The position numbers and the translations under genes are program-made. Shown here piece after piece: positions 27,443-35,156 of a stretch of DNA of 64,000 bases. A model generated the notes under the pieces. That model worked only from the letters and a program-made list of their open reading frames with translations, was not told the DNA's origin and did not search any database. How positions within the stretch are numbered: position 1 is the stretch's first letter; the number at the start of each line of letters is the position of its first letter. The stretch covers positions 1 to 64,000 of the forward strand of contig DXMF01000022.1 of assembly GCA_019414345.1 (NCBI GenBank), written 5' to 3'. Source of the stretch: Collinsella sp. (GTDB lineage: Bacteria > Actinomycetota > Coriobacteriia > Coriobacteriales > Coriobacteriaceae).

Positions 27443-27760
27443 TCAAAACACAAGCGTTAACTGCGCGCCTTGCTCAACGGGCTGCTCCTTGTGCTCGCTC
27501 AGAAGTACCATCCGGTCTTCGTACTGCTTTTCGGTCATTTCGATAACGGTGACCTCTCCAGCGCTTGGAAGATTCAGCTTAAGGCGAGCGATATGCGCCG
27601 CTGCGGATTCGCGAGTCACCAACAGGCGCGAATACACCGAAAACTGCTCCATATGGTATCCGTCGTTAATCAGAAACTTTCGAAAGTCGCTATACTGCCG
27701 ACGCTCGGCTTTGCTTCCCGTTGGAAGATCGAACAGAACCAATAACCTCATAACCCTCAT
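27443..27760 (-). CDS. cas2: CRISPR-associated endoribonuclease-like Cas2
   Basis: This 105-residue Cas2 has the ferredoxin-like start RLLVLFDLPTGSKAERRQY with the conserved Asp, and FLINDGYHMEQFSVYSRL. With Cas1 it forms the spacer-integration complex. It is nine bases downstream of cas1 on the same strand, so the two are cotranscribed. No csn2 or cas4 follows, which supports a type II-C assignment. Confidence 0.95.
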   Translation of the reverse strand: MRVMRLLVLFDLPTGSKAERRQYSDFRKFLINDGYHMEQFSVYSRLLVTRESAAAHIARLKLNLPSAGEVTVIEMTEKQYEDRMVLLSEHKEQPVEQGAQLTLVF

Positions 27761-27769
27761 GGCTCCTCC

Positions 27770-28660
27770 CTATTCAACAGTTACCATCTCGAGCCCTTTT
27801 AGCTCGGGCAATAGCAGCCTCTTGGGATCCTTTTCGAGAACGGCAGTTCTGAGTGAAGAGAGCGTTGTCTCTATGCACTGCTGACAGCCGCAACGTTTTC
27901 CGTCGATAGTCATGACGTGTTCAAATACGCGGGCGAGCAACGCTTTGTCGCGTTGGCCCAAAGGCTCTGCAACGCCGTAGCTCATAACAATTAGATCGAC
28001 GAGAGGGCGGAACGGTTCAATAAGATCGTCGACAAGATTAAACGCGTTGTAAACGCTGTGATGGTGAAGCCCCTGGGATACGAGCCATCCACCACCAACG
28101 GCTGCTCTTCCGATGCCTGCACGCAGGACGCTGTAACCATAATCGAGGGCGGAGCTCTGCATACTGTTACGTCTTGTTCCATCGGTAATGAGGGCTTTAA
28201 AGTACGCGGAGGCAGCTGCGCCTTCTCGATTGTCCGTGTCGCCCGAAAGAACGGTTTTGGCATAAGAGGGGAGAGGGCCGGTAGGCAACCCCATTTCTGT
28301 GAGAACCGCCGCTTGATTGAGAATCTTTGCCTGAACGATCCGTTTCCAAAGCTGCTTTTTTAACGGAAGGCTCATGGCAAGCTGATCCTCGACGATGCGC
28401 GCATGGCGCGAATGGGCGCCCATGGGGAGCATGAGACCATTGGGCATATGATCGCGCCCGCAGATCATGACGCCTATGCCTGCGTCGTTAAGCTGCGACA
28501 TGCAGGCGACCGTCATCGTGGTTTGATGGGATTCGACGATGACGACCCAAATGTCCTCGAGGGGAATGGTGGAGCTGCGGTCGTTCACGGTGATCATCAA
28601 TAGGCCGTTCTTGATGCAGAGGTGGGCCTTGCTCTGGATAAGTATTGTCCGTTGGGCCAT
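27770..28660 (-). CDS. cas1: CRISPR integrase Cas1 (type II)
   Basis: This 296-residue protein resembles type II Cas1. It shows IPLEDIWVVIVESHQTTMT in the N-terminal domain, the helical core with ALDYGYSVLRAGIGRA (catalytic Glu region nearby), and HHSVYNAFNLVDDLIEPFRPLVD carrying the conserved His and Asp. It is transcribed away from the tracrRNA candidate; the two starts are about 40 bases apart. Unlike the usual II-C order it is separated from cas9 by the repeat array. Confidence 0.96.
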   Translation of the reverse strand: MAQRTILIQSKAHLCIKNGLLMITVNDRSSTIPLEDIWVVIVESHQTTMTVACMSQLNDAGIGVMICGRDHMPNGLMLPMGAHSRHARIVEDQLAMSLPLKKQLWKRIVQAKILNQAAVLTEMGLPTGPLPSYAKTVLSGDTDNREGAAASAYFKALITDGTRRNSMQSSALDYGYSVLRAGIGRAAVGGGWLVSQGLHHHSVYNAFNLVDDLIEPFRPLVDLIVMSYGVAEPLGQRDKALLARVFEHVMTIDGKRCGCQQCIETTLSSLRTAVLEKDPKRLLLPELKGLEMVTVE

Positions 28661-28689
28661 TTTGTCGACGACCTTCCCCGCATTAGCGT

Positions 28690-28820
28690 TACAATACAGC
28701 TAAGTCGAAAGCAGCTCACCTTGGGGAAGGGCGCGGCTCCAGACAAGGGGAGCCACTTAAGTGGCTTACCCGTAAAGTAACCCCCGTTCAATCTTCGGAT
28801 TGGGCGGGGCGAACTTTTTT
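28690..28820 (+). ncRNA. Predicted tracrRNA
   Basis: A degenerate copy of the CRISPR repeat lies at 28713-28744 (core CACCTTGGGGAAGGGCGCG, identical to the array repeat, with changed ends). It is on the strand complementary to crRNA, so it can act as anti-repeat. Behind it come a perfect hairpin, AGCCACTTAAGTGGCT, and a terminator hairpin (CCCCCGTTCAATC loop GATTGGGCGGGG) followed by TTTTTT at 28815-28820. A TACAAT box at 28690-28695 places the start near 28702. Order and spacing match known tracrRNAs. Confidence 0.85.
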
Positions 28821-29100
28821 GGGCGAGTGTTAGCCAGTATTCCGTAAACGGTAGCTATGAATAGCATTTAGGCAGGTCCTTTTGAGCGTTTTTTCGCCTA
28901 AGGATTGATTCGATTGTGAAGAAAAGTACATAAATCGCTGTGCCGAATACGGCCCATTTCTTGCGTGAAGCGCGACGTGTCGAGGTATTTTGTCTCGAAA
29001 AAAATGAATCGCAGATGGAGATCTGAGGTCGAATCAGTCTTCTTTTTTTGAGACTTGAAACAGAAAAGCCCCTGTTAAAGGGGCTTTTCTGTGCGCACAT
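28821..29100. other. Spacer-side region between tracrRNA and CRISPR array
   Basis: These 280 bases are AT-rich compared with the surroundings and abut the first perfect repeat. They may contain the integration leader. A minus-strand open frame (28855-29100) with one hydrophobic stretch has no ribosome site or plausible start, so I do not call it. Confidence 0.4.
29062..29090. terminator. Terminator at the left end of the CRISPR array
   Basis: A perfect 11-base stem (AGAAAAGCCCC with its complement, loop of seven) works in both directions and has T-rich flanks. On the minus strand it would end the pre-crRNA transcript just after the last repeat. Confidence 0.75.
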
Positions 29101-30722
29101 AGCGTATCACCTTGGGGAAGGGCGCGTGCTCAAGACTCCACGGGCGTGTACACGTTCATGTCCTCGAGCGTATCACCTTGGGGAAGGGCGCGTGCTCAAG
29201 ACTAATCGTCTTAACCTTGTAATGCTTCTTTTAGCGTATCACCTTGGGGAAGGGCGCGTGCTCAAGACAGCAGCTCTGTTGTCATACCATCTGCGATAAG
29301 CGTATCACCTTGGGGAAGGGCGCGTGCTCAAGACCGGGCAAGGTTCTCGGGCGTGTGCTTCTCGAGCGTATCACCTTGGGGAAGGGCGCGTGCTCAAGAC
29401 TCTCCAACTCGGCCGTGAGCCCTTCGAGCTAGCGTATCACCTTGGGGAAGGGCGCGTGCTCAAGACCAGTTCGGCTCGCACGACACCGGAATCAGCAGCG
29501 TATCACCTTGGGGAAGGGCGCGTGCTCAAGACTGCTGATTCCAAGCTCTATTTCCGCTTGGCAGCGTATCACCTTGGGGAAGGGCGCGTGCTCAAGACCT
29601 GAGAGGAGCATGGCCATGAACAAGGAGAAGCGTATCACCTTGGGGAAGGGCGCGTGCTCAAGACAAACCCTCAAACTGCATCGCCGCGAGATAAAGCGTA
29701 TCACCTTGGGGAAGGGCGCGTGCTCAAGACAGCTCAACCTAGACGTTGGGCGAAACGAAGAGCGTATCACCTTGGGGGAGGGCGCGTGCTCAAGACTTGC
29801 AGTCCGTGAGGATGTCCTCCATCGTGAGCGTATCACCTTGGGGAAGGGCGCGTGCTCAAGACAGCTCAACCTAGACGTTGGGCGAAACGAAGAGCGTATC
29901 ACCTTGGGGAAGGGCGCGTGCTCAAGACGCAGACCGAGTACATGAGGTCGAGCCGACTAGCGTATCACCTTGGGGAAGGGCGCGTGCTCAAGACCATATG
30001 GTACAGCAAAGCAGGTGTACATCAAGCGTATCACCTTGGGGAAGGGCGCGTGCTCAAGACTAACGATACTATGGTAAACGCTTTATCATAAGCGTATCAC
30101 CTTGGGGAAGGGCGCGTGCTCAAGACCGCTCGCCGTCTCGCTCTTCGTCTCGTCGTGAGCGTATCACCTTGGGGAAGGGCGCGTGCTCAAGACCAAAACT
30201 CGCGGCAGTTGTTCCAGCCGTAGAGCGTATCACCTTGGGGAAGGGCGCGTGCTCAAGACACGGCACCATCATAGGTGAATGTACCCGCGAGCGTATCACC
30301 TTGGGGAAGGGCGCGTGCTCAAGACTATCGGTTGTGCAATCGTCGGTCGCAACAAAGCGTATCACCTTGGGGAAGGGCGCGTGCTCAAGACTATGCCAGT
30401 GAACTCTGGATGCTCGACGAAAGCGTATCACCTTGGGGAAGGGCGCGTGCTCAAGACAAGACCTGTTTGAAGACTGTGATTTCGTTTGAGCGTATCACCT
30501 TGGGGAAGGGCGCGTGCTCAAGACACCACGGCTTCGGGGTTAGCTTGCCACTCGAGCGTATCACCTTGGGGAAGGGCGCGTGCTCAAGACTGGTAGTACC
30601 TCCAAAACAGATAGATAATCAGCGTATCACCTTGGGGAAGGGCGCGTGCTCAAGACCGCGAGGCGTCGAGGGTGACGGGGGTGCCCAGCGTATCACCTTG
30701 GGGAAGGGCGCGTGCTCAAGGC
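29101..30722 (-). CRISPR. Type II-C CRISPR array, 25 repeats and 24 spacers
   Basis: A 36-base repeat recurs with a 66-base period (67 bases twice), giving spacers of 30 bases and two of 31. As crRNA (minus strand) the repeat begins GTCTTGAGCACGCGCC and ends GGTGATACGCT, which agrees with the G-start of type II repeats and with the plus-strand anti-repeat. The repeat at 29761 has an A-to-G change, and the one at 30687 has its terminal AC changed to GC. The spacers at 29731-29760 and 29863-29892 are identical. No spacer obviously matches other sequence in the window. Confidence 0.98.
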
Positions 30723-30866
30723 CAGGCAATCAGGGGACATTTGTCCAAGCTAAGTCTATTGGCTTCGGAAGGATGTATGTGCAAGGCGATTCGCTACAGC
30801 TAGAAGACCCTGTCATAAGCATTGCTGTAATGTGGAAATTGGAAATAGGTAAACGCATATAGGGAA

Positions 30867-30895
30867 GGGGCGATTATCGGAAGTTAAATCGCCCC
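30867..30895 (-). terminator. Terminator of cas9
   Basis: Nine-base arms GGGGCGATT (30867-30875) and AATCGCCCC (30887-30895) form a hairpin just past the cas9 stop. The gap 30723-30866 between array and cas9 shows no gene. It would have to hold any promoter for leftward array transcription; I see only weak candidates. Confidence 0.65.
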
Positions 30896-30903
30896 TATTG
30901 GCC

Positions 30904-33900
30904 TTAATTATCGAGAATGCTCTCGCGAATAATTATCGGTTGCAATTCGTTTGAGAGCATTCCAACCGAGGGGAATGCAATCTCCTTTTTCGTGAGAGCG
31001 TCAACAAAGGACCAATTGGCCGTTGCAATGTTGTAGCCATTGTAGCGACCGAGCTCATCCCCGACTTTAATGAGGTCACCCAGATATATTTCGAGTGGTT
31101 TTTGAGTTAAAGCGCTATTGGGAACGGCTTTCCAGACCTTCCGCCCATATTTTTGTTTCGCAATTCTGGGAACATACGTCCCATCCTTAAGTGCAGGAAT
31201 ATCCGCCTTATAGACGGGGTCTGCGTACCAAGCGCCCTGCCCCTTCTTGGCCTCCGGGTCATGCCAGAGCCTCAGGCACAGCATTTCGCTCACCTTGATG
31301 ACCGACTTCTCGTCTGCCGACACAACGGCGTTGCCCATGACGATGTCCTTATCGGAGCTCGCCTTGCGAGCAATGTCTTTGCCCTGTGCATTAACGCCGG
31401 CATAGCGATAGACCGTCTGCTCGAACAACTCGCCCTTTCCCTTACGCGGAACAAAGCGCGTGGGTACGACGAAATCGTGCGCCGCGCGTACTTCGTTCGC
31501 AAAGGTTTCCCAGGGCATAACACTTTCGAGAGCCTTCATGATGGCATCGCGGCGTTGGGTCTCGTTCATACCTCTGGTTATGCTCCAGTGTGTCTCTTGG
31601 TTGATTCGAGCGGATTTAATCACGAGGCTTCGACTACATGCTGCAATCACACAAGCATCGGTGGCATGGTGACGATCGTCCGAGCGGTCTTTTTCGCCAT
31701 TCGAACCAAAGTTAAGCCCCCACCTGCGACGCAGCCATGCGGTCGCTCTGCCAGTGGTAGGAACAACATGTGCCTTTGCGCCATCATCGGGGAACAGTAG
31801 GCAGTCGGCGAGGTAAGCGCATACTTCTCGCGACATATAGGCGGTGTCGGTGAAGCTGCGTGCTAAGAATTCGCCTTCCTTGGTATCAAGGTCTTTTTCC
31901 AGCAGGAAGTTCTTTTTGCGACGGCTGAGTTTCTGGTTTTCCTGAACGCGACGCTCAAAAGCATCCCATGAAGGCGCGCCGTCGTGGGACATCCATTCGT
32001 AAGGCGTCTGTTCGCGTTTGTCCTGATTGCTTTTGGCGAGGACTAGGACTTTGTTGTTGCGAGAGTTTTCTCCCGTGCGAGAGAACGGCAGGATGTGGTC
32101 GATCTGCGTGTAGGTGTCATCGCTAATTAGGCGATCGACTTCGATTTTAGCGCCCGTGTAAAGGTCGAAGCATTCCTGCTCTTCCCACAGGCGGTACTTC
32201 TCTATCTGTTTGCCCGTGACCTCATCTGCCGTGCAGCCACGCAGTTCAGCGATTTGCCCGGCAATGCGCTCACGATTTTTCTCATTCTTCTTATTGGCCT
32301 TGGCAATCTCGTCTTTTGCGCGCTGAGGCAGCCTGAGCTCTCGATCAAGCTCAACGTGGATTTCGTTTGGCACGCCCCACTTGCGGCAGACGGCGTTGAC
32401 CACTTTTCGCATTTGCGACATGGAGCGAATGACGACGGGATTGTTATTTGTCCGACCGGTACGTTCGATCCAGGTCTCATAGGGCATCAGGCGATCGGAG
32501 CGCTCGAGCTGGGCGCCAGCGATGCGAAGTCCCAGCAGGCCACAGTCATTTTCGGCCTGCGTAAGGTTGAGGACCTCGGGCTCCTCGAGGCAATCGAGCA
32601 GCATGTCGAGTGCTTTTTTGGAACGGTTGCCATAGCCGTTAAGAGCTTTGGATGAATAGGGAAGCCTACAGAGCGCCTCGATCTCCGCTTCCGAAAGCGG
32701 TAGCCCCTGAAGCTGCTCTTGGAGTACGGGGAGAGCTGAAGAGTATGCCACCGCCTCCATAACGGCATCGGCGAGATTGCGGTCATCGCGCAAACGCTGC
32801 AGGAGAATGGGGTTGGCCGCATTGAGGGTATTGCGGAGCACGCGCCATCCCTTGGGCTTGTACACCTCGCGCGTTTTTTCGTCGGCAGCTGGAACTCCCT
32901 TAAAGTAATCGCTGGAACTAAGGTCGAGCGCTTTTCGGAGGGCGCCGAATTTAACAGCACAATCTTTGTTGCCTCGAATTGGCTCGCACGAGAACAGGAT
33001 CGCAATGCACTCATCGCGCTCCGTAGCGCTCAGGGCGCGAGAGGTCCCGTTTTCGTGGATGATGGTGATGTTGCCGAGTGCGCCATAGGCTGAAACGAGT
33101 TCGCTCGTAAGCGTGCAGCGTGCGGCTCGTTTTTCTGTTGGGAAGTATGAGCAGTGGCCAACGAGGTCGTACGTGCGGCGGTCGAAGTCTTTGCGCGAAC
33201 GCTCCCAATCGCAAACCTCGATATATGCGGCCTCAAATTCCGGCGAAGCGTATTTGGAGCCAAAGGAGCGTTGAGCATCAAATAGGATATGAGTTTCTTC
33301 GATAAGCTGGGCGTGCGTTACACACTTGTCGTAATTGCCGCCACGATTGCGACTTTGAGGCTGCTGAGCGAGCCATTCACCAACGGTACGGCACGAGGTC
33401 TCCGCAATTGCTTCCTTGTTGGCCGCAAGGGCGGATAGAACCTTGCCGCCTTCGCTTGATTTATCCTGACTGCCTTCTCCGTGGGGGATGTATCCACGGC
33501 GCTTGCAGAGGGAGTATAGGACTAGCGCCCACTCGCGATCGTTGAGCAGGCGGTCAAGACCATCAACGCGAAGCTTGAGCGGCTGCTTGTCACCTTTTGT
33601 GGTGTGGAAGTACTCTTTGGTGGCGTCTTGGGGGATGAGGCCATAAGCCTTGAGGACTTGGAGACAGTGCTTCAAGCGCGCCTGGGTACGGTCAATGTTT
33701 CGACGGGTAGAGCGGAAGCCCCTGCGAATAACCGCAAGACTTTGGCCCGTTTTAGGATGAGTTGGAGAGTCAAATAATCTGACGCCCAAATCCAGGATTT
33801 CATGATTGGCTGTGTCGATAAGTGCGAATCCGCAGCTTGCAATTCCTGGATCCATGCCAAGCACAAGATGCCTGGGAAGTCCGAGCTTCCCAATTTCGCG

Positions 33901-33918
33901 ATTGATGGTGATCTCCAT
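30904..33918 (-). CDS. cas9: CRISPR-associated endonuclease Cas9, type II-C
   Basis: This Cas9 has 1004 residues, within the compact II-C range. RuvC-I is VLGMDPGIASCGFALID with catalytic Asp23. The Arg-rich bridge helix (RRGFRSTRRNIDRTQARLK) follows. RuvC-II is EIHVELDREL near residue 520. HNH is DHILPFSRTGENSRNNKVLV near 605, with catalytic His. RuvC-III is HHATDACVIAAC near 750. The start at 33918 has GAGAGGGG upstream; an in-frame start at 33960 has none. All catalytic residues are intact, so it is probably active with the array and tracrRNA. It is the only effector. PAM and activity cannot be read from sequence. Confidence 0.97.
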   Translation of the reverse strand: MEITINREIGKLGLPRHLVLGMDPGIASCGFALIDTANHEILDLGVRLFDSPTHPKTGQSLAVIRRGFRSTRRNIDRTQARLKHCLQVLKAYGLIPQDATKEYFHTTKGDKQPLKLRVDGLDRLLNDREWALVLYSLCKRRGYIPHGEGSQDKSSEGGKVLSALAANKEAIAETSCRTVGEWLAQQPQSRNRGGNYDKCVTHAQLIEETHILFDAQRSFGSKYASPEFEAAYIEVCDWERSRKDFDRRTYDLVGHCSYFPTEKRAARCTLTSELVSAYGALGNITIIHENGTSRALSATERDECIAILFSCEPIRGNKDCAVKFGALRKALDLSSSDYFKGVPAADEKTREVYKPKGWRVLRNTLNAANPILLQRLRDDRNLADAVMEAVAYSSALPVLQEQLQGLPLSEAEIEALCRLPYSSKALNGYGNRSKKALDMLLDCLEEPEVLNLTQAENDCGLLGLRIAGAQLERSDRLMPYETWIERTGRTNNNPVVIRSMSQMRKVVNAVCRKWGVPNEIHVELDRELRLPQRAKDEIAKANKKNEKNRERIAGQIAELRGCTADEVTGKQIEKYRLWEEQECFDLYTGAKIEVDRLISDDTYTQIDHILPFSRTGENSRNNKVLVLAKSNQDKREQTPYEWMSHDGAPSWDAFERRVQENQKLSRRKKNFLLEKDLDTKEGEFLARSFTDTAYMSREVCAYLADCLLFPDDGAKAHVVPTTGRATAWLRRRWGLNFGSNGEKDRSDDRHHATDACVIAACSRSLVIKSARINQETHWSITRGMNETQRRDAIMKALESVMPWETFANEVRAAHDFVVPTRFVPRKGKGELFEQTVYRYAGVNAQGKDIARKASSDKDIVMGNAVVSADEKSVIKVSEMLCLRLWHDPEAKKGQGAWYADPVYKADIPALKDGTYVPRIAKQKYGRKVWKAVPNSALTQKPLEIYLGDLIKVGDELGRYNGYNIATANWSFVDALTKKEIAFPSVGMLSNELQPIIIRESILDN

Positions 33919-34045
33919 GGAGCACCCCTCTCTAATAAGAACTCTGGAGAACAGTACCATCGCGTGGGGACATGGGCCGAGCTTGTTAGCCGAGCGGTCA
34001 TTTTGTTAGGCAAATGGAAATGATTTATACAGCCTTACATATCGG

Positions 34046-34183
34046 TTACCGGATGATGCCGTTTGTTGAAATTGAATCCCGACTGAATCCCGCCCTGAGA
34101 TTGAATGGCGGGACAGTTGCGATGCTCGGCTTGCTTGCAGGTTTGTAGAGCTCCTTGCATTCCTTCTTAAAGTCGAACGCCAT
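34046..34183 (-). pseudogene. N-terminal remnant of a GyrI-like domain protein
   Basis: A 45-codon frame begins MAFDFKKECKELYKPASKP, the characteristic start of GyrI-like small-molecule-binding proteins (about 200 residues), and then runs into unrelated sequence and a stop. A ribosome-site-like GAAAGGCGG precedes it. A 14-base palindrome, CGAACAACTGTTCG, lies upstream at 34240-34253 and could be an old operator. The rest of the 33919-34454 gap shows no gene. Confidence 0.6.
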
Positions 34184-34363
34184 GTTGGCCGCCTTTCTGC
34201 GTATTGGCCTGCTTAAATAGCGGAATCATATCATAGAAACGAACAACTGTTCGAATGATTTGGTTGACAGATAGAGATACGTGCGTTGTGTTTGGCGGTC
34301 GGCCTGACCCCGTCGATGATTTCTCTGCCTCCCCGGCGCTTCATCTATAGCTGCCGTTTCCCC

Positions 34364-34400
34364 ATATAAAACCTGCCAAAATAAACCTGTCCCTTTTTGG
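34364..34400 (-). repeat. REP-like repeat, CCTGCCAAAA family, copy 1
   Basis: In reverse orientation this holds the unit AAAAAGGGACAGGTTTATTT followed by TGGCAGGTTTTAT. The other copies are at 37928-37972, 43611-43657 and 44819-44861. The ends (CTGCCAAAA / TTTTGGCAG) pair with each other in the complete copies. Confidence 0.8.
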
Positions 34401-34454
34401 TCGGCGCGAAATGGGTAATACTAAAGAGTTATCCGACCAGATGGGAATTAATCG

Positions 34455-35156
34455 ATGGCCTATATCGAATTCAAAGACGTCATCAAAGCATACGGCGAGG
34501 GCGATGCCCGCATTCACGCGCTCGACGGCGCGAGCTTTACGGTCGAGCGCGGCGAGCTCGCCATCATTCTGGGTGCTTCGGGTGCCGGCAAGACCACGGC
34601 GCTCAACATTCTGGGCGGCATGGATACGGCGACCTCCGGCACCGTGACGGTGGACGGGCGCGACGTGAGCTCTGCCAACGAGGCGCAGCTCGTGGAATAC
34701 CGCCGCGCCGACGTCGGCTTTGTCTTCCAGTTCTACAATTTGGTCCCCAACTTGACGGCGCTCGAAAACGTCGAGCTTGCGGCGCAAATCTGCCCCGATT
34801 CGCTCGATGCCGAGCAAACGCTTTGCCAGGTTGGCCTGGGCGAGCGCCTCGCCAACTTCCCCGCGCAGCTTTCGGGTGGCGAGCAGCAGCGTGTGTCCAT
34901 TGCCCGCGCACTGGCCAAGAACCCCAAGCTGCTTTTATGCGACGAGCCCACGGGTGCACTTGACTACAAAACCGGCAAGCAGATCTTGCAGTTGCTGCAG
35001 GACACTTGCCGCAAGCAGGACATCACGGTCATTATCATCACCCACAACTCCGCGCTGGCGCCCATGGCCGATCGCCTGATCCGCTTTAAGAGCGGCCGCG
35101 TGGAGAGCGAGACGGTCCAGCAAAATCCCGTGCCTATCGAGACGATCGAGTGGTAG
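34455..35156 (+). CDS. ABC transporter ATPase, LolD/MacB type
   Basis: This 233-residue ATPase has Walker [10 protein letters not shown], a Q-loop region [20 protein letters not shown], signature [15 protein letters not shown] and Walker [13 protein letters not shown], all typical of the MacB/LolD class. The neighbouring permease overlaps its stop by seven bases. Such pairs act as peptide, lipoprotein or antimicrobial efflux or mechanotransmission systems. No sensor kinase is adjacent, and the substrate is unknown. Confidence 0.94.
   Translation: MAYIEFKDVIKAYGEGDARIHALDGASFTVERGELAIILGASGAGKTTALNILGGMDTATSGTVTVDGRDVSSANEAQLVEYRRADVGFVFQFYNLVPNLTALENVELAAQICPDSLDAEQTLCQVGLGERLANFPAQLSGGEQQRVSIARALAKNPKLLLCDEPTGALDYKTGKQILQLLQDTCRKQDITVIIITHNSALAPMADRLIRFKSGRVESETVQQNPVPIETIEW

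Noticed and set aside
28855..29100. 81-residue minus-strand frame with one hydrophobic stretch between array and tracrRNA
   Set aside because: No ribosome site, and its start lies in the terminator hairpin. It could be a remnant, but I cannot support it as a gene.
29048..29945. Repetitive open frames through the CRISPR array on both strands
   Set aside because: They translate the 36-base repeat over and over and exist only because repeat and spacer lengths keep a frame open.
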